From NCBI RefSeq assembly GCF_003366055.1, contig NZ_CP025544.1:124001-188000 (forward strand): a stretch of 64,000 bases of DNA, in the 5' to 3' direction. Below, one piece after another: positions 16,636 through 26,319 of this stretch. The notes below the pieces were generated by a model, which was not told where the DNA came from, ran no database searches, and saw only the letters and a program-made list of their open reading frames with translations. This stretch comes from Candidatus Chromulinivorax destructor. Its GTDB lineage: Bacteria > Babelota > Babeliae > Babelales > Chromulinivoraceae. The position numbers and the translations under genes are program-made. Position 1 is the stretch's first letter, and every line of letters begins with the position of its first letter.

Positions 16636-18093
16636 TTAATCAGTAATATATTGCTGAACAAAGCTAAATAGCTCTTTTTTGCTCATCAGATTACTTGAGC
16701 GAGCAAGAAACTTTCCGTCTTTAAATATAAAGATGGTTGGAACAGTTTTGACAGGTAATCCAAGATTATGTTTTAATTCACGTCGAACCTCTAGCGCATT
16801 AAAAATATTACATTTAACAATCGATACTTTTTCTTTCATATGAATAGCAAGCGATTCTAATGAAGGAAGCATCTGTACGCATCCTGGACAAGATTTTGAA
16901 TAGAAATCAATAACAACCAAGCCCTTTTGCTTAATCACATGTTTTTCAAAATCTTTTAAGGTAATAATTTCTTGTAAATCAATTTTTTCATCTGAGAATG
17001 TCTCAAAAAAGTTTTTTTCCAGCGCATGCCCAACTTTAGTATTAAATCCAACACTATATAAAAATGAAGCTGCATCAAGAGCTGCTTTGATCCCTTCTCC
17101 TGCAGCAACAGCTGCTTGACGGTAGGTAGGATCTTGTAATTCACCTGCAGCAAAAACACCTGGGACCGATGCTGCTTGGCTACGACCTTTCATCACTAAA
17201 TAACCAAGGTCATCAACTTTAAGATCTTTTTTAAATATCTCAGAATTAGGAGTGTGTCCAATTGCTAAAAACACACCATCCATAGGACGATTTTCTAACT
17301 TATTAAGCTTGCTATCGTATATATCAATTGAAGTCACATGCTCATCATTACCGTACACAGCTTTTAACTCTTTGTTATATTGAATTTCAATATTATCAGA
17401 TTCCAACATTCTTTTTTGCATAGAAACGCTTGCGCGCATTGCATTACCACGAACTAATACCGTAACTTTTTTCGCATACGGCGCTAGTTCAAAAGCTTCT
17501 TCTGCAGCTGTATCGCCTCCACCGACAACAACAACTTCTTTATCAACAAAAAAAGGTGCATCACAGACAGCACATGTCGTTACACCTTTACCCCAATATT
17601 TTCTTTCTCCAGGAATTGATAATGTTTTAGGATGAGCTCCTGTGGCAAGAATAACGGATAACGCTTTAAATTCTCGTCCTTCTTCTGTTTTCATTGCAAA
17701 TGGCCACGTAGAAAAATCAACATAGGTAATTGTATCGCTAATAATACAAGCGCCAAAAAGCTCTGCTTGATGCTTTATATCATGCATTAAATCAATACCT
17801 AAAACTTTTTCTCGTCCAGGCCAGTTTTCGATAAATGTCGTTTGTGTTAACTGTCCACACGGTGTTGGACCCGCAAATAAGAAAGCTTTCATCCCTGCTC
17901 GTGCAATATACAAAGCGGCACTTAATCCTGCAGGACCAGATCCTATAATTGCAACGGGAACAACATTTTCTGACTGCATGGCTTGATCAAGATTCAACTC
18001 GACTTCATGCTTCTTTTGAGACACATAAAAACCCACAGAGGCACATAATAAAATAATTGGTAAAATGAAGTAGATCTTTGCTTGATAAGTCAT
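16636..18093 (-). CDS. trxB: Membrane-anchored thioredoxin reductase-thioredoxin fusion
   Basis: 485 residues, starting at ATG 18093 with AAAGGAG 8 bases upstream. Residues 6-25 form a hydrophobic anchor (IYFILPIILLCASVGFYV). Next comes a full NADPH-dependent thioredoxin reductase: FAD site GSGPAGLSAALYIARAG (about 51-67), redox pair CAVC (about 173-176), NADPH site GGGDTAAEEA (about 191-200) and the second FAD site GVFAAGELQDPTYRQA. From about residue 370 a thioredoxin domain follows, with active site CPGC (about 403-406, canonical WCGPC changed to SCPGC) and VPTIFIFKDGK. Fusions of this kind are known (for example in mycobacteria). The anchor is unusual and could place the redox system on either membrane face. 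Confidence 0.92.
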   Translation of the reverse strand: MTYQAKIYFILPIILLCASVGFYVSQKKHEVELNLDQAMQSENVVPVAIIGSGPAGLSAALYIARAGMKAFLFAGPTPCGQLTQTTFIENWPGREKVLGIDLMHDIKHQAELFGACIISDTITYVDFSTWPFAMKTEEGREFKALSVILATGAHPKTLSIPGERKYWGKGVTTCAVCDAPFFVDKEVVVVGGGDTAAEEAFELAPYAKKVTVLVRGNAMRASVSMQKRMLESDNIEIQYNKELKAVYGNDEHVTSIDIYDSKLNKLENRPMDGVFLAIGHTPNSEIFKKDLKVDDLGYLVMKGRSQAASVPGVFAAGELQDPTYRQAAVAAGEGIKAALDAASFLYSVGFNTKVGHALEKNFFETFSDEKIDLQEIITLKDFEKHVIKQKGLVVIDFYSKSCPGCVQMLPSLESLAIHMKEKVSIVKCNIFNALEVRRELKHNLGLPVKTVPTIFIFKDGKFLARSSNLMSKKELFSFVQQYITD

Positions 18094-18329
18094 TTTTCCA
18101 ACTCCTTTGAAGTCTGAATAATAGTGTAAAAAATTTTTTTCAAATTAATCTATAGAGTAGCTTACAAAAAAATCATGCAGGATGGAAGATTCTATTAAAA
18201 TCGACAAATAAGATTTTAACCTGTATATCAAGTTATCCTATGAAATAAGCATAAAACTCTTGCAATTGACAAAAACAGCCTGAATTTTTTCATGAAAAAT
18301 ATATTTTTTCACAAAAGACCCCGGACCAA

Positions 18330-18358
18330 TTGACTCTCATGACAATTACCAAGATACT
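18330..18358 (+). promoter_or_regulatory. Candidate sigma70 promoter of the FtsH-like gene
   Basis: TTGACT, 17-bp spacer, GATACT, ending 24 bp before ATG 18383. Found by eye. Confidence 0.45.
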
Positions 18359-18382
18359 GAATCTATACAATTATTTTCAATA

Positions 18383-20869
18383 ATGTTAAAAAAATGGAAA
18401 ACACCTATGATCAAAAAATATATAAAATCAGAATTTCTCCTATTATCCTTGCTTTTGAGTGCACAAAATACCTATGCAATTGAACAAGAAATAGTATATG
18501 AAGATACAACGTCAATTATTTCATCCGATGAAGTACGTTACAATGCAGCACAACAAGAAGCGTATGATGAAGTTAAACAACAGACACATCAAATTTTAAC
18601 ATGCCTGCAACAACTTGAACAAGTGCTCGTTACTGACAAAGTTAAATTTGATACGACCAAAGGTTTAAAAAAAGAAATATTAGAAACTGTTGGCGCTGTT
18701 AAGGCAACTCTTGAAAGTTTATTTACGATATATACGACACAAGAGGCTTTTCCAGAAAATTTCATAACTGGTGTTGCAATTAATAAAAGCTGTATGGACT
18801 ACCTATTGCCATGTTTATACAACGATATAAGCAGCATCTCTATCGATACATTTAATACGTACATCAATGAACAATTCATGATTCATAAAGAACAGATGAT
18901 TCAAAATTTTAAACTGGTAGGGCAATATAGTAAGGCTAATCATTTAAAAATTCAAGAGCTACGAGTAGCAACTGATAATGTTGGGTTAACATCTTTTAAT
19001 AAAGCTTTTCGCTACTTTCAAGATGTACCAATGTCTTTGACAGGTGTACCATTGATGACGACAGCTCAAAATACTGCTTTTGGTCTATCGCTAGCAGCGT
19101 TAGTCTATACGATAGCAACCTATATGGCACCTCGCGATGGTAAATTTAATATTCCGTGTTTAGATGTAACAGCTTTAAAAAATTTAAAAATCAATGCTAC
19201 ATCTTTAGAATGTAAATCTTCAAGTCTGCCCTTTAAAGACTTTATTGGTAGCCAAGAGTTAACACAGCAAGGAATGCAAGGGACAAAAGATAGCATTGAA
19301 AAAACTGTCCTTGAATTCGGAATTGGAAATTACATCGAAAGACTTTATAAACAAACTAAAGATAACCCACTTACCATGCTTGGTATAGGGTACGTTGGTG
19401 CCAATACTAAATCAATATATGATGCAGCTACAAAATATACACAAGAAACCTATGATAGCATGATCAACTATATGCGAGGAGAAATCTCTCAAGAAGGTAA
19501 AGGTTTTAATAGAAGATACAATGATGTCTACTTTAAAGACATGATTAACTCAGAACAACTTGAAACATTTGCACTCGAACTTGCTGATTACATGAAACAC
19601 CCTGCTCGTTACGAAAATAGCGGAACAGCACCATCAACAGGAATTTTGCTGACCGGTCCATCACAAACAGGTAAGTCATACTACGCTCAAGCAATTAGAA
19701 CGTTAATTAATGAGGAACTCAAAAAAGAATCTGCTCAGAGTATGAAATTTTGGAGCGTAACCAAAGAAGAAGTTGCTGAGTATGGACTTTCTGCAATCTT
19801 TTCTTGGGCTCGTCACTGTGCGCCATGTATTCTTTTCTTTGACGAAATTGATATGATCGGAGCGCATCGAGATACTGATAAAACAATATCTTCTGAATTT
19901 CTTACCAACATGAGTGGATTACTCAATAATAAAAACAAAAAAGTGATTGTTATTGCAGCGACAAACGTTCCTGATCAATTAGATCAAGCATTATTGCAAA
20001 ATGGTCGCCTTGGAAAACAGTTTCAATTTGAATTGCCATCATTCCAGCATCGTAAAGAATATTTAGAAAAATCATTACGTAAAAAGAATATCAAAACATT
20101 AAGCGATGATGATATTGCTATGATTGCTCATGAAACTGAAGGCCAAACCTATAACACGTTAAATACGATTATAGCAACAGCATTAAGACTGGCGATATTT
20201 AAATCTCGTTTAGTAACAAAACAAGATTTTGAAGATGCATTAGATATCGACTTACGTCATATCAGAAAAAATAGTTCATTAACTGATGATCAGAAAAAAG
20301 TTATCGCGATCTATCAGTCAGGACAAGCTGCTGCTCGTCATATTTTATCAACGCCTCAACAAGTTATTAAAATAACCATTGATTCGATTGAAAAACAGGC
20401 AAAAGGAAGTTTTTCATTACAAAAACCTGCGCCACAAGAACAAACACTGAACCAATCATATACACAATATGAGCAACCAAAACCTATTAAAAATGGTCAT
20501 GTGTTTACGTTAGATCTTCAGAACCATTCTGATTTTTTAAACGATGAAGATCAAGAACATGAGCTGTTAGCTCTTTTAGCAGGTCAAGCTGCTCTCGAGT
20601 TAATTACCGGCAACATGTATAGTAATTTTTGTAAAGAAGATCGAGCAATTATATTACATACCCTTGAAGTTAACATTTCTCAAGGTGGTAACATTACTGA
20701 CGACATTCGCAAAGAAGCAATTGCACGCAAAGATGCTTTATACAGCAAAGCAAAAGCTATCATGCAACCACATATTCAGTTTGTTCAAAATATTGTGAAC
20801 CATCTGATTCAGCATAGAAATATCAGCACTTCACAATGGGCTGAGCTGACAAGCAACTACAAAATCTAA
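18383..20869 (+). CDS. Exported FtsH-like AAA ATPase with a degenerate protease domain
   Basis: Starts at ATG 18383 or, giving a cleaner signal peptide, at 18407 (IKKYIKSEFLLLSLLLSAQ). A second hydrophobic segment lies near residues 231-249. The AAA module has Walker A GPSQTGKS (about 424-431), Walker B ILFFDEID (about 484-491) and IAATNVPDQLDQALLQNGR. After it comes an M41-like region: where FtsH has HEAGH, this protein has YQSGQAAARH (about 644-653), then VIKITIDSIEKQAKGS, like FtsH KVTIIPRGRALG. Further on, LLALLAGQAALELITG and CKEDRAI match the FtsH zinc-Asp region. The HExxH His and Glu residues are lost, so it is probably an ATP-driven unfoldase or chaperone rather than a protease. Confidence 0.85.
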   Translation: MLKKWKTPMIKKYIKSEFLLLSLLLSAQNTYAIEQEIVYEDTTSIISSDEVRYNAAQQEAYDEVKQQTHQILTCLQQLEQVLVTDKVKFDTTKGLKKEILETVGAVKATLESLFTIYTTQEAFPENFITGVAINKSCMDYLLPCLYNDISSISIDTFNTYINEQFMIHKEQMIQNFKLVGQYSKANHLKIQELRVATDNVGLTSFNKAFRYFQDVPMSLTGVPLMTTAQNTAFGLSLAALVYTIATYMAPRDGKFNIPCLDVTALKNLKINATSLECKSSSLPFKDFIGSQELTQQGMQGTKDSIEKTVLEFGIGNYIERLYKQTKDNPLTMLGIGYVGANTKSIYDAATKYTQETYDSMINYMRGEISQEGKGFNRRYNDVYFKDMINSEQLETFALELADYMKHPARYENSGTAPSTGILLTGPSQTGKSYYAQAIRTLINEELKKESAQSMKFWSVTKEEVAEYGLSAIFSWARHCAPCILFFDEIDMIGAHRDTDKTISSEFLTNMSGLLNNKNKKVIVIAATNVPDQLDQALLQNGRLGKQFQFELPSFQHRKEYLEKSLRKKNIKTLSDDDIAMIAHETEGQTYNTLNTIIATALRLAIFKSRLVTKQDFEDALDIDLRHIRKNSSLTDDQKKVIAIYQSGQAAARHILSTPQQVIKITIDSIEKQAKGSFSLQKPAPQEQTLNQSYTQYEQPKPIKNGHVFTLDLQNHSDFLNDEDQEHELLALLAGQAALELITGNMYSNFCKEDRAIILHTLEVNISQGGNITDDIRKEAIARKDALYSKAKAIMQPHIQFVQNIVNHLIQHRNISTSQWAELTSNYKI

Positions 20870-20884
20870 GTTAAAAAAAACTAC

Positions 20885-20917
20885 AAGGCGACATGAGTTT
20901 GATACTCATGTCGCCTT
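20885..20917 (+). terminator. Hairpin terminator of the FtsH-like gene
   Basis: Perfect 14-bp stem AAGGCGACATGAGT / ACTCATGTCGCCTT followed by TTTTTG. Confidence 0.9.
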
Positions 20918-21014
20918 TTTTGTAATTTCATACACAAAACTTCTTTTAAAATTATTAGCTTTCTATGAAAACTCCGGGATACATCAGTTCGGTTATACTC
21001 ATATATCTCTTACT

Positions 21015-21219
21015 AGAATGTCTGAACAAAATTAAAAATAATCATACAATCCTACGATATCGCTTCGCTCATCTCCGAAACAGTGGCGGCGGCGGCCACG
21101 TTACGCTTTTTACATTCAAAAAAGAGTGTATCAGGCACACCGGCCTCATTCTTCCCCAAAGTTTTCATAAAAAACCTAGGGCAAAACTTTTTCGTAAAAA
21201 TGTGGTTTCATTCAACTTA
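21015..21219 (+). repeat. Dispersed inverted-repeat element, copy D
   Basis: Forward copy in the 370-bp gap 20870-21239, ending 20 bp from the stop of the 21240 gene. Ends: GAATGTCTGAACAAAATT (about 21017-21034) and ATGTGGTTTCATTCAACTTA (21200-21219). It has the best-preserved core: CCTACGATATCGCTTCGCTC and GGCGGCGGCGGCCACGTTACG. A detached fragment, GAAAACTCCGGGA, sits upstream at about 20967. A short open frame across this copy (20965-21243) has no gene-like features. Confidence 0.8.
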
Positions 21220-21239
21220 AGTTGCGCAAGAGGCCTACT

Positions 21240-21755
21240 TTAATTAACCGGAATTAAATCAGCTTTATAATTTCCTTCAGACCCCTTAAGCAGTAACTGA
21301 AATCCTTGATTTTCTTGCTCGTATCCACAGTACGATCCAATCATTTTTTTCTTTCCATCCTGTTCGATCATAACACGAGCCATCATTCCTTGATTTCTTG
21401 TGTGAGCAAGTAAACGAGTATGAATATCTGCATCTTTTGTTCGACCATTGGCAATCCGATTTGTAGGATCTGCTAAAAATAAAATAGTTACCCGCTCTCC
21501 GCTTGGAGTATGTGCAAGAATCTTACACTTACCAACCGTACCAAAACCATCATCAGTCAGAATAATCTTATCAGATTGTTCTGCATTTTTTATTTTTTTT
21601 GATATCGACTGAATAGAAACATCACCCGATGCATGACTACTTCGTACCGCTTGATCAAAGATAAGATCAGATTTGTTTTCTAAGCTGGCAATAACCCATG
21701 TTGCATCAATGCAATAAAATTGCAATATCACCAATAAACTTAATAATTTTTTCAT
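21240..21755 (-). CDS. Secreted hypothetical protein, 171 aa
   Basis: Starts at ATG 21755 after AAAGGGGGAAA. Signal peptide at residues 1-18 (KKLLSLLVILQFYCIDA). The mature part is mixed alpha/beta with segments KIILTDDGFGTVGKCKILAH, TILFLADPTNRIANG and MIGSYCGYEQENQGFQLLL. No family is recognised. It is followed by repeat copy D. Confidence 0.7.
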   Translation of the reverse strand: MKKLLSLLVILQFYCIDATWVIASLENKSDLIFDQAVRSSHASGDVSIQSISKKIKNAEQSDKIILTDDGFGTVGKCKILAHTPSGERVTILFLADPTNRIANGRTKDADIHTRLLAHTRNQGMMARVMIEQDGKKKMIGSYCGYEQENQGFQLLLKGSEGNYKADLIPVN

Positions 21756-21868
21756 GATAGATTTCCCCCTTTTTTATATTTTTTCTATCACAAAAAAAGT
21801 AGCATAGAGATCAACAAAAAAACAACAGTTTGAATTATTAAGACAAGTTTTTATACAAAAATAAGCAC

Positions 21869-23341
21869 TTACTGAAAATCAATTGAATTAAATGTAAATA
21901 TTTTTGCATCTGGTTGCTGCCAAGATTGAGCGGCAACGCTTGATTGAAAGCAAAGATCAGTTAATACATGTTGATAGCTCCAAGTGTCATGAAAATCTTT
22001 TGAACCAAAAGTAACTGCGCTGCAGTCACCATACTCAAATATAATTCCATCTGACTGATGTATCGTACTAAAATCTGTAACTTGCGTAAGATTTGTTACA
22101 AGAGAAATAGAAACCATCGTAGATTTAAGCTCTTGATACTTTAAAACATAAAACCGATGATCAAGAGTTGCAGCCTGCTTAGCCATTTCTGCAATAATTT
22201 CTGATAACGGTTCTTGACAGGTCATAACGCCCATACAACCTCGTAATAAGGTTCCATGGTCACTCATTGCATACAGCGAAACGAATGCTCCATGAGGCTG
22301 CGTCATTTCATAACTGATCATATGAGATTTTTTTACCTTACAAGGTTCAAACAATTCATGCAATGCATCATAAGCAATACCTATCAGCTGCTGTTGTTCA
22401 TAATACCCAATATAATTCTTATACCCTTTTGCTTTATTTTGTTCATACACAAAAGCTGCATAACTTTGTTGCAATTGCCTTTGTTCTGATTGATCATATC
22501 CAACAAAATGTGAATTCACGTTAGAATATTTTTCTAATTGCAATAATTTAAGTAATAAAATATAACCATATTTTCCGTACAAACAACCAGTACTAATATC
22601 ATTATTACCTGCAGGAACGCCCTGAATAGCCTGAATAACAGAAGTATCACTGGCATACATTTCTAACTGAGATTGTTGATGAAAAGCAGATTGAGCTGCA
22701 ACATTTTGATTCGATTTGATATTGACAGCTACCACTATAAGCGTCTTTTCATTGGCAATTTGTGCAAGTTGATCTGCTATTTCAACAAGATTTTCATCAG
22801 TCACTTGACCCATAATGACTGGAGTAATGAGAGTTTTTGCATCAAAATAGTAACGCATATACGCTAATTGCAACTCTAAATTCTTTGGTGCATGATATAC
22901 TGCATCATAATAATGAAACAAAACATGCTCAGATAACTGCTCTATTGAATCAGTATGTAATGTGTTATGAATAAATATTTTTTCAACCGCTCTGTGTGTG
23001 GGTAAAGCAACTCCGTGAAAAACATGATCTTCTGATTGCAAAATAAGAATCACATGGTCAACAAGATGTTTTGATATGCTTTGATACACAGCAGATGTTA
23101 AATAATGCGCATGAGCGTCATGGCAAGATGGAACAGCAACAATAGAAATTGGTGAGTAAAACGACGGAAGTCGATATTTTTGAAGACTGACTTGATGAAA
23201 ATAGGATAAATTAAGATCTAATTCTGGTTTAACTTGTTCAATATGTGAGGGTAAACTAGAATTTTCACGCAAACAGATAACGGCAACGTATATAAAAAAA
23301 GAAACTAATAAAAATAATATAGTTGCTACGTTGCGTCTCAA
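21869..23341 (-). CDS. Membrane-anchored MEMO-AMMECR1 fusion protein
   Basis: 490 residues. An N-terminal hydrophobic anchor or signal (residues 6-23, ATILFLLVSFFIYVAVICL) precedes a MEMO-like domain (about 60-290): IVAVPSCHDAHAHY, HVILILQSEDHVFHGVALP, LELQLAYMR and TLIVVAVNIKS, in the order seen in MEMO and dioxygenase-like proteins. Residues about 325-480 form an AMMECR1 domain: GAFVSLYAM, the hallmark LRGCMGVM, PLSEIIAEMAKQAATLDHRF, then VSISLVTNLTQV. MEMO and AMMECR1 are often encoded with a radical-SAM enzyme; none is seen here. The biochemical role of the pair is not established, and an exported version is unusual. Confidence 0.85.
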   Translation of the reverse strand: MRRNVATILFLLVSFFIYVAVICLRENSSLPSHIEQVKPELDLNLSYFHQVSLQKYRLPSFYSPISIVAVPSCHDAHAHYLTSAVYQSISKHLVDHVILILQSEDHVFHGVALPTHRAVEKIFIHNTLHTDSIEQLSEHVLFHYYDAVYHAPKNLELQLAYMRYYFDAKTLITPVIMGQVTDENLVEIADQLAQIANEKTLIVVAVNIKSNQNVAAQSAFHQQSQLEMYASDTSVIQAIQGVPAGNNDISTGCLYGKYGYILLLKLLQLEKYSNVNSHFVGYDQSEQRQLQQSYAAFVYEQNKAKGYKNYIGYYEQQQLIGIAYDALHELFEPCKVKKSHMISYEMTQPHGAFVSLYAMSDHGTLLRGCMGVMTCQEPLSEIIAEMAKQAATLDHRFYVLKYQELKSTMVSISLVTNLTQVTDFSTIHQSDGIIFEYGDCSAVTFGSKDFHDTWSYQHVLTDLCFQSSVAAQSWQQPDAKIFTFNSIDFQ

Positions 23342-23477
23342 TTTTTTATTCTTTACATGCTAGAATTGATACTTACAGATTTAAAGATACATAAAAAATA
23401 ATAATATGCATAGTCAGATTGCATTCAATTCAAAAAAAATATAATCCAAGGCTGTGTTAATCACATGTAAAAGTAGT

Positions 23478-23516
23478 AAAAATAGTTTATTCAATCAACC
23501 TGAATAAACTATTTTT
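23478..23516 (-). terminator. Hairpin terminator of the ankyrin cluster
   Basis: Perfect 16-bp stem AAAAATAGTTTATTCA / TGAATAAACTATTTTT just past the last of the four ankyrin genes, with a T-run on the minus strand. Confidence 0.85.
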
Positions 23517-23533
23517 TATTTCTGTAACAATTG

Positions 23534-24967
23534 TTATGATATTGAGCACGATTGCAATAAACATTGATTATCACTTTGACCAAACCATCTTAAAACATGC
23601 CGTATTGTATATGTTCTTGCTAAGTCTACCGCTAATAGACCATTAATTTCTCGAATCTGAGTATTTGCACCCGAATTAAGCAGTAATTTTACAATATGTA
23701 TATGACCTTTATTAGATGCAATATGCAATGGTGTTATTTGATTATCAGCTAATTGAATATTAATATTTGCACCTGCTGCAAGCAAAAGTCGTACAACATC
23801 TGTATAACCTTGATAAACTGCAATATGCAATGGCGTTATTTGATTATCACCTAATTGAATATTAACATTTGCACCATGCTCAACTAAAAGTTGTACAATC
23901 TCTGTATGACCACACAAAACTGCAATATGCAATGGCGTAATTCCATTATAAGTCAATTTAATATCAACATTTGCACCTGCTGCAAGCAAAATTCGTACGA
24001 CATCTGTATGACCTTTGCAAGATGCAATGTGCAATGGACTGACTCCATTATCCGTATTTTGAATATTAACATTTGCACCATACTCAACTAAAATTTGTAC
24101 AATATCTGTATAACCTTGATAAACTGCAATGTCCAATGGTGAATCGATATTATTCGTGAATTGACTATCAATATTTGCACCAGGCCCAAGTAAAAGCTTT
24201 GCAATATAAATGTAAACGCTTTGAGATACAGATTTCAATGACGTATCTTGATTCTTTGTCGATTTAATATCAACATTTGCACCTGCTGCAAGCAAAATTC
24301 TGACAACATCTGTATGACCTTTGCAAGATGCAATGAGCAATGGACTGACTACATTATCCGCACTTTGAATATCAACATTAGCACCTGCTGCAAGCAAGAG
24401 CCGAACAACATCTGTATGACTTTTGCCAGATGCAATATATAATGGTGTACATCTATTGTTAATTTCTATACGACTCCATGCTAGAGACCATTCACCTGTT
24501 ATGTTATGCAAAACCATATCTCTATTTTTACGTTGCATAACATACGTAAATAATGGTATTTCTAGTACTCCAAAGTGAGTCGTAATATAATCTATATACT
24601 CAGTAAGTGGCTTTTTTTCTTTAAGAGCACGCTCAACCGTGGATATAAATGGACCTTTCATATGCTCAGTTAGCAAATCTTCAGCTTTTTCAATCACTTC
24701 GTTAAACGTAGCATCGTCCGATTCAGTGATATTTTCTTCTAATAAATTTAAAAATGAATGAGGTTGCAACAACCCTTGTGACTCTAAAAATGCAAGATCT
24801 TGCTTTAAATCTCTATAATTTTCTGGCTTCATTGCATCATCAATAATATTTTGCCGCTTTTGTGCTGGTGTTATAGTTTGCTGTGAACAGTTCACTGTGA
24901 TAGCTGATGATAATCCTATCATCAGCACAAATAATAGTTTGTTAGTTTTCATATCTAATTTTTTCAT
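23534..24967 (-). CDS. Secreted ankyrin-repeat protein, tandem paralogue 1
   Basis: ATG 24967 is chosen because it aligns with MKKLxMKTNK of the three neighbouring paralogues; an upstream ATG would add 4 residues. Signal peptide LLFVLMIGLSSAITVNC, with a Cys that could be lipidated. A conserved helical N-terminal domain follows (about 20-160), including NIIDDAMKPENYRDLKQDLA and PLFTYVMQRKNRDM. Then come about eight ankyrin repeats of 33-34 residues (SPLHIASCKGHTDVVRILLA, TPLHIAVLCGHTEIVQLLVE), with nearly identical units that point to recent internal duplication. The tail LLAVDLARTYTIRHVLRW caps the array. Likely an envelope or host-facing binding protein. Confidence 0.88.
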   Translation of the reverse strand: MKKLDMKTNKLLFVLMIGLSSAITVNCSQQTITPAQKRQNIIDDAMKPENYRDLKQDLAFLESQGLLQPHSFLNLLEENITESDDATFNEVIEKAEDLLTEHMKGPFISTVERALKEKKPLTEYIDYITTHFGVLEIPLFTYVMQRKNRDMVLHNITGEWSLAWSRIEINNRCTPLYIASGKSHTDVVRLLLAAGANVDIQSADNVVSPLLIASCKGHTDVVRILLAAGANVDIKSTKNQDTSLKSVSQSVYIYIAKLLLGPGANIDSQFTNNIDSPLDIAVYQGYTDIVQILVEYGANVNIQNTDNGVSPLHIASCKGHTDVVRILLAAGANVDIKLTYNGITPLHIAVLCGHTEIVQLLVEHGANVNIQLGDNQITPLHIAVYQGYTDVVRLLLAAGANINIQLADNQITPLHIASNKGHIHIVKLLLNSGANTQIREINGLLAVDLARTYTIRHVLRWFGQSDNQCLLQSCSIS

Positions 24968-25033
24968 AGTTGTATGCACGCCAAATCTCTTAAAAGCTCG
25001 TCTTTAAAAATTAAATTATTCTTTTCATAATCA

Positions 25034-26224
25034 TTATGATATTAAACACCGCTCTACCTGAGATTGATTATTACCTAGCCCAGTTCGTCTTAAAATATCT
25101 CGTATTTCATCTGTTTTTGCAAATTCTTGCGCTGATCGACCACGAATTGTTGAAATCTCAGGATTGCAACCAGCTGCAATTAAAAGTCGCACAATTTCTG
25201 CATTACCTTTGCAAGATGCAAAATGCAATGGAGTAACTCCATTATGAGTTCCTTGATCAATATTTGCACCATGTTCAACTAAAAAATTTATACTCTCTAT
25301 TTGATCCTGCTCAACTGCAATATGCAATGGAGTACAACCAGACAGACCTTGAATATTTATATCAACACCTGCCATAAGCAATAACTTTGCAATTTCTATA
25401 TAGCCTTTTTTAGCTGCAAGATGCAATGGGGTAAATTCACTACCAATTATGTGACTATTAATATCAGCACCATATTCAACTAAAAGCTTTACAATGTCTT
25501 TCTGATTATTAAGAATTGCGATATGTAATGGTGTCATTCCACCAGAATTCACAGTATGAACATTTGCACGAGCTGCTAATAAATTTTGCACAATTTCTGT
25601 ATGACCATACAAAACTGCAATATGCAATGGACTCATTTTTTCTTTTGGTTCTTGAATATCAACATTGACACCGGAATCAACTAAAAGTTGTAAAATTTCT
25701 TTATTACCTACAACAGCTGCGATATGCAATGGACTAAAATTTTGACAATGTTGTATATCAATCAACCATTCGCGAGCTATATTATACAATACCATATCAG
25801 TATATTTGCGTTGCATAACATAGCTAAATAAGGGACGTGTAAGAGCATCTATGTAATAATCAAGTGACTTACGTTCTTCAAGAGCACGTTCAATAGTCGA
25901 TATAAATTCATCTTTCATATGCTTTGTTAACAAATCTTGAGCTTTTTCAATTACTTCGTTAAATGTAGCATCTTGCGACTCAGTAACATTTTCTTGTAAT
26001 AGATTGTAAAATGAATCAGGTTGTAGTAAACCTTGTGACTCTAAAAATGCAAGATCTTGCTTTAAATCGCTATAATTTTCTGGCTTCATTGCATCATTAA
26101 TAATATTTTGTCTCATTTGAGCTGGCGTTACATCTTGCTGTGAACAGCTCACTGTGATTGCTGATGATAATCCTATCATCAGCACAAATAATAGTTTATT
26201 AGTTTTCATATGTAATTTTTTCAT
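25034..26224 (-). CDS. Secreted ankyrin-repeat protein, tandem paralogue 2
   Basis: ATG 26224 (MKKLHMKTNK) is preferred over the longer frame because it matches its paralogues. The signal peptide ends ITVSCSQQ. The N-terminal domain keeps NIINDAMKPENYSDLKQDLA and PLFSYVMQRKYTDMVL. About six ankyrin repeats follow (SPLHIAAVVGNKEILQLLVD, TPLHLAAKKGYIEIAKLLLM), then the family cap RSAQEFAKTDEIRDILRR. The repeat part differs from paralogue 1 far more than the N-terminal part, so the binding surface has diversified while the export and N-terminal domain stayed constant. Confidence 0.88.
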   Translation of the reverse strand: MKKLHMKTNKLLFVLMIGLSSAITVSCSQQDVTPAQMRQNIINDAMKPENYSDLKQDLAFLESQGLLQPDSFYNLLQENVTESQDATFNEVIEKAQDLLTKHMKDEFISTIERALEERKSLDYYIDALTRPLFSYVMQRKYTDMVLYNIAREWLIDIQHCQNFSPLHIAAVVGNKEILQLLVDSGVNVDIQEPKEKMSPLHIAVLYGHTEIVQNLLAARANVHTVNSGGMTPLHIAILNNQKDIVKLLVEYGADINSHIIGSEFTPLHLAAKKGYIEIAKLLLMAGVDINIQGLSGCTPLHIAVEQDQIESINFLVEHGANIDQGTHNGVTPLHFASCKGNAEIVRLLIAAGCNPEISTIRGRSAQEFAKTDEIRDILRRTGLGNNQSQVERCLIS

Positions 26225-26319
26225 AGTTATATCTATCGCAAATCTTTTATAACCTTGTTTTAAAAAGGCAACAATCAATTTAATAATGATTATAATATTA
26301 TGTAATATTGCATCTTATA

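Noticed and set aside
20965-21243. Open frame of 92 codons on the plus strand
   Set aside because: It lies across repeat copy D, has no signal, ribosome site or domain, and is explained by the repeat.
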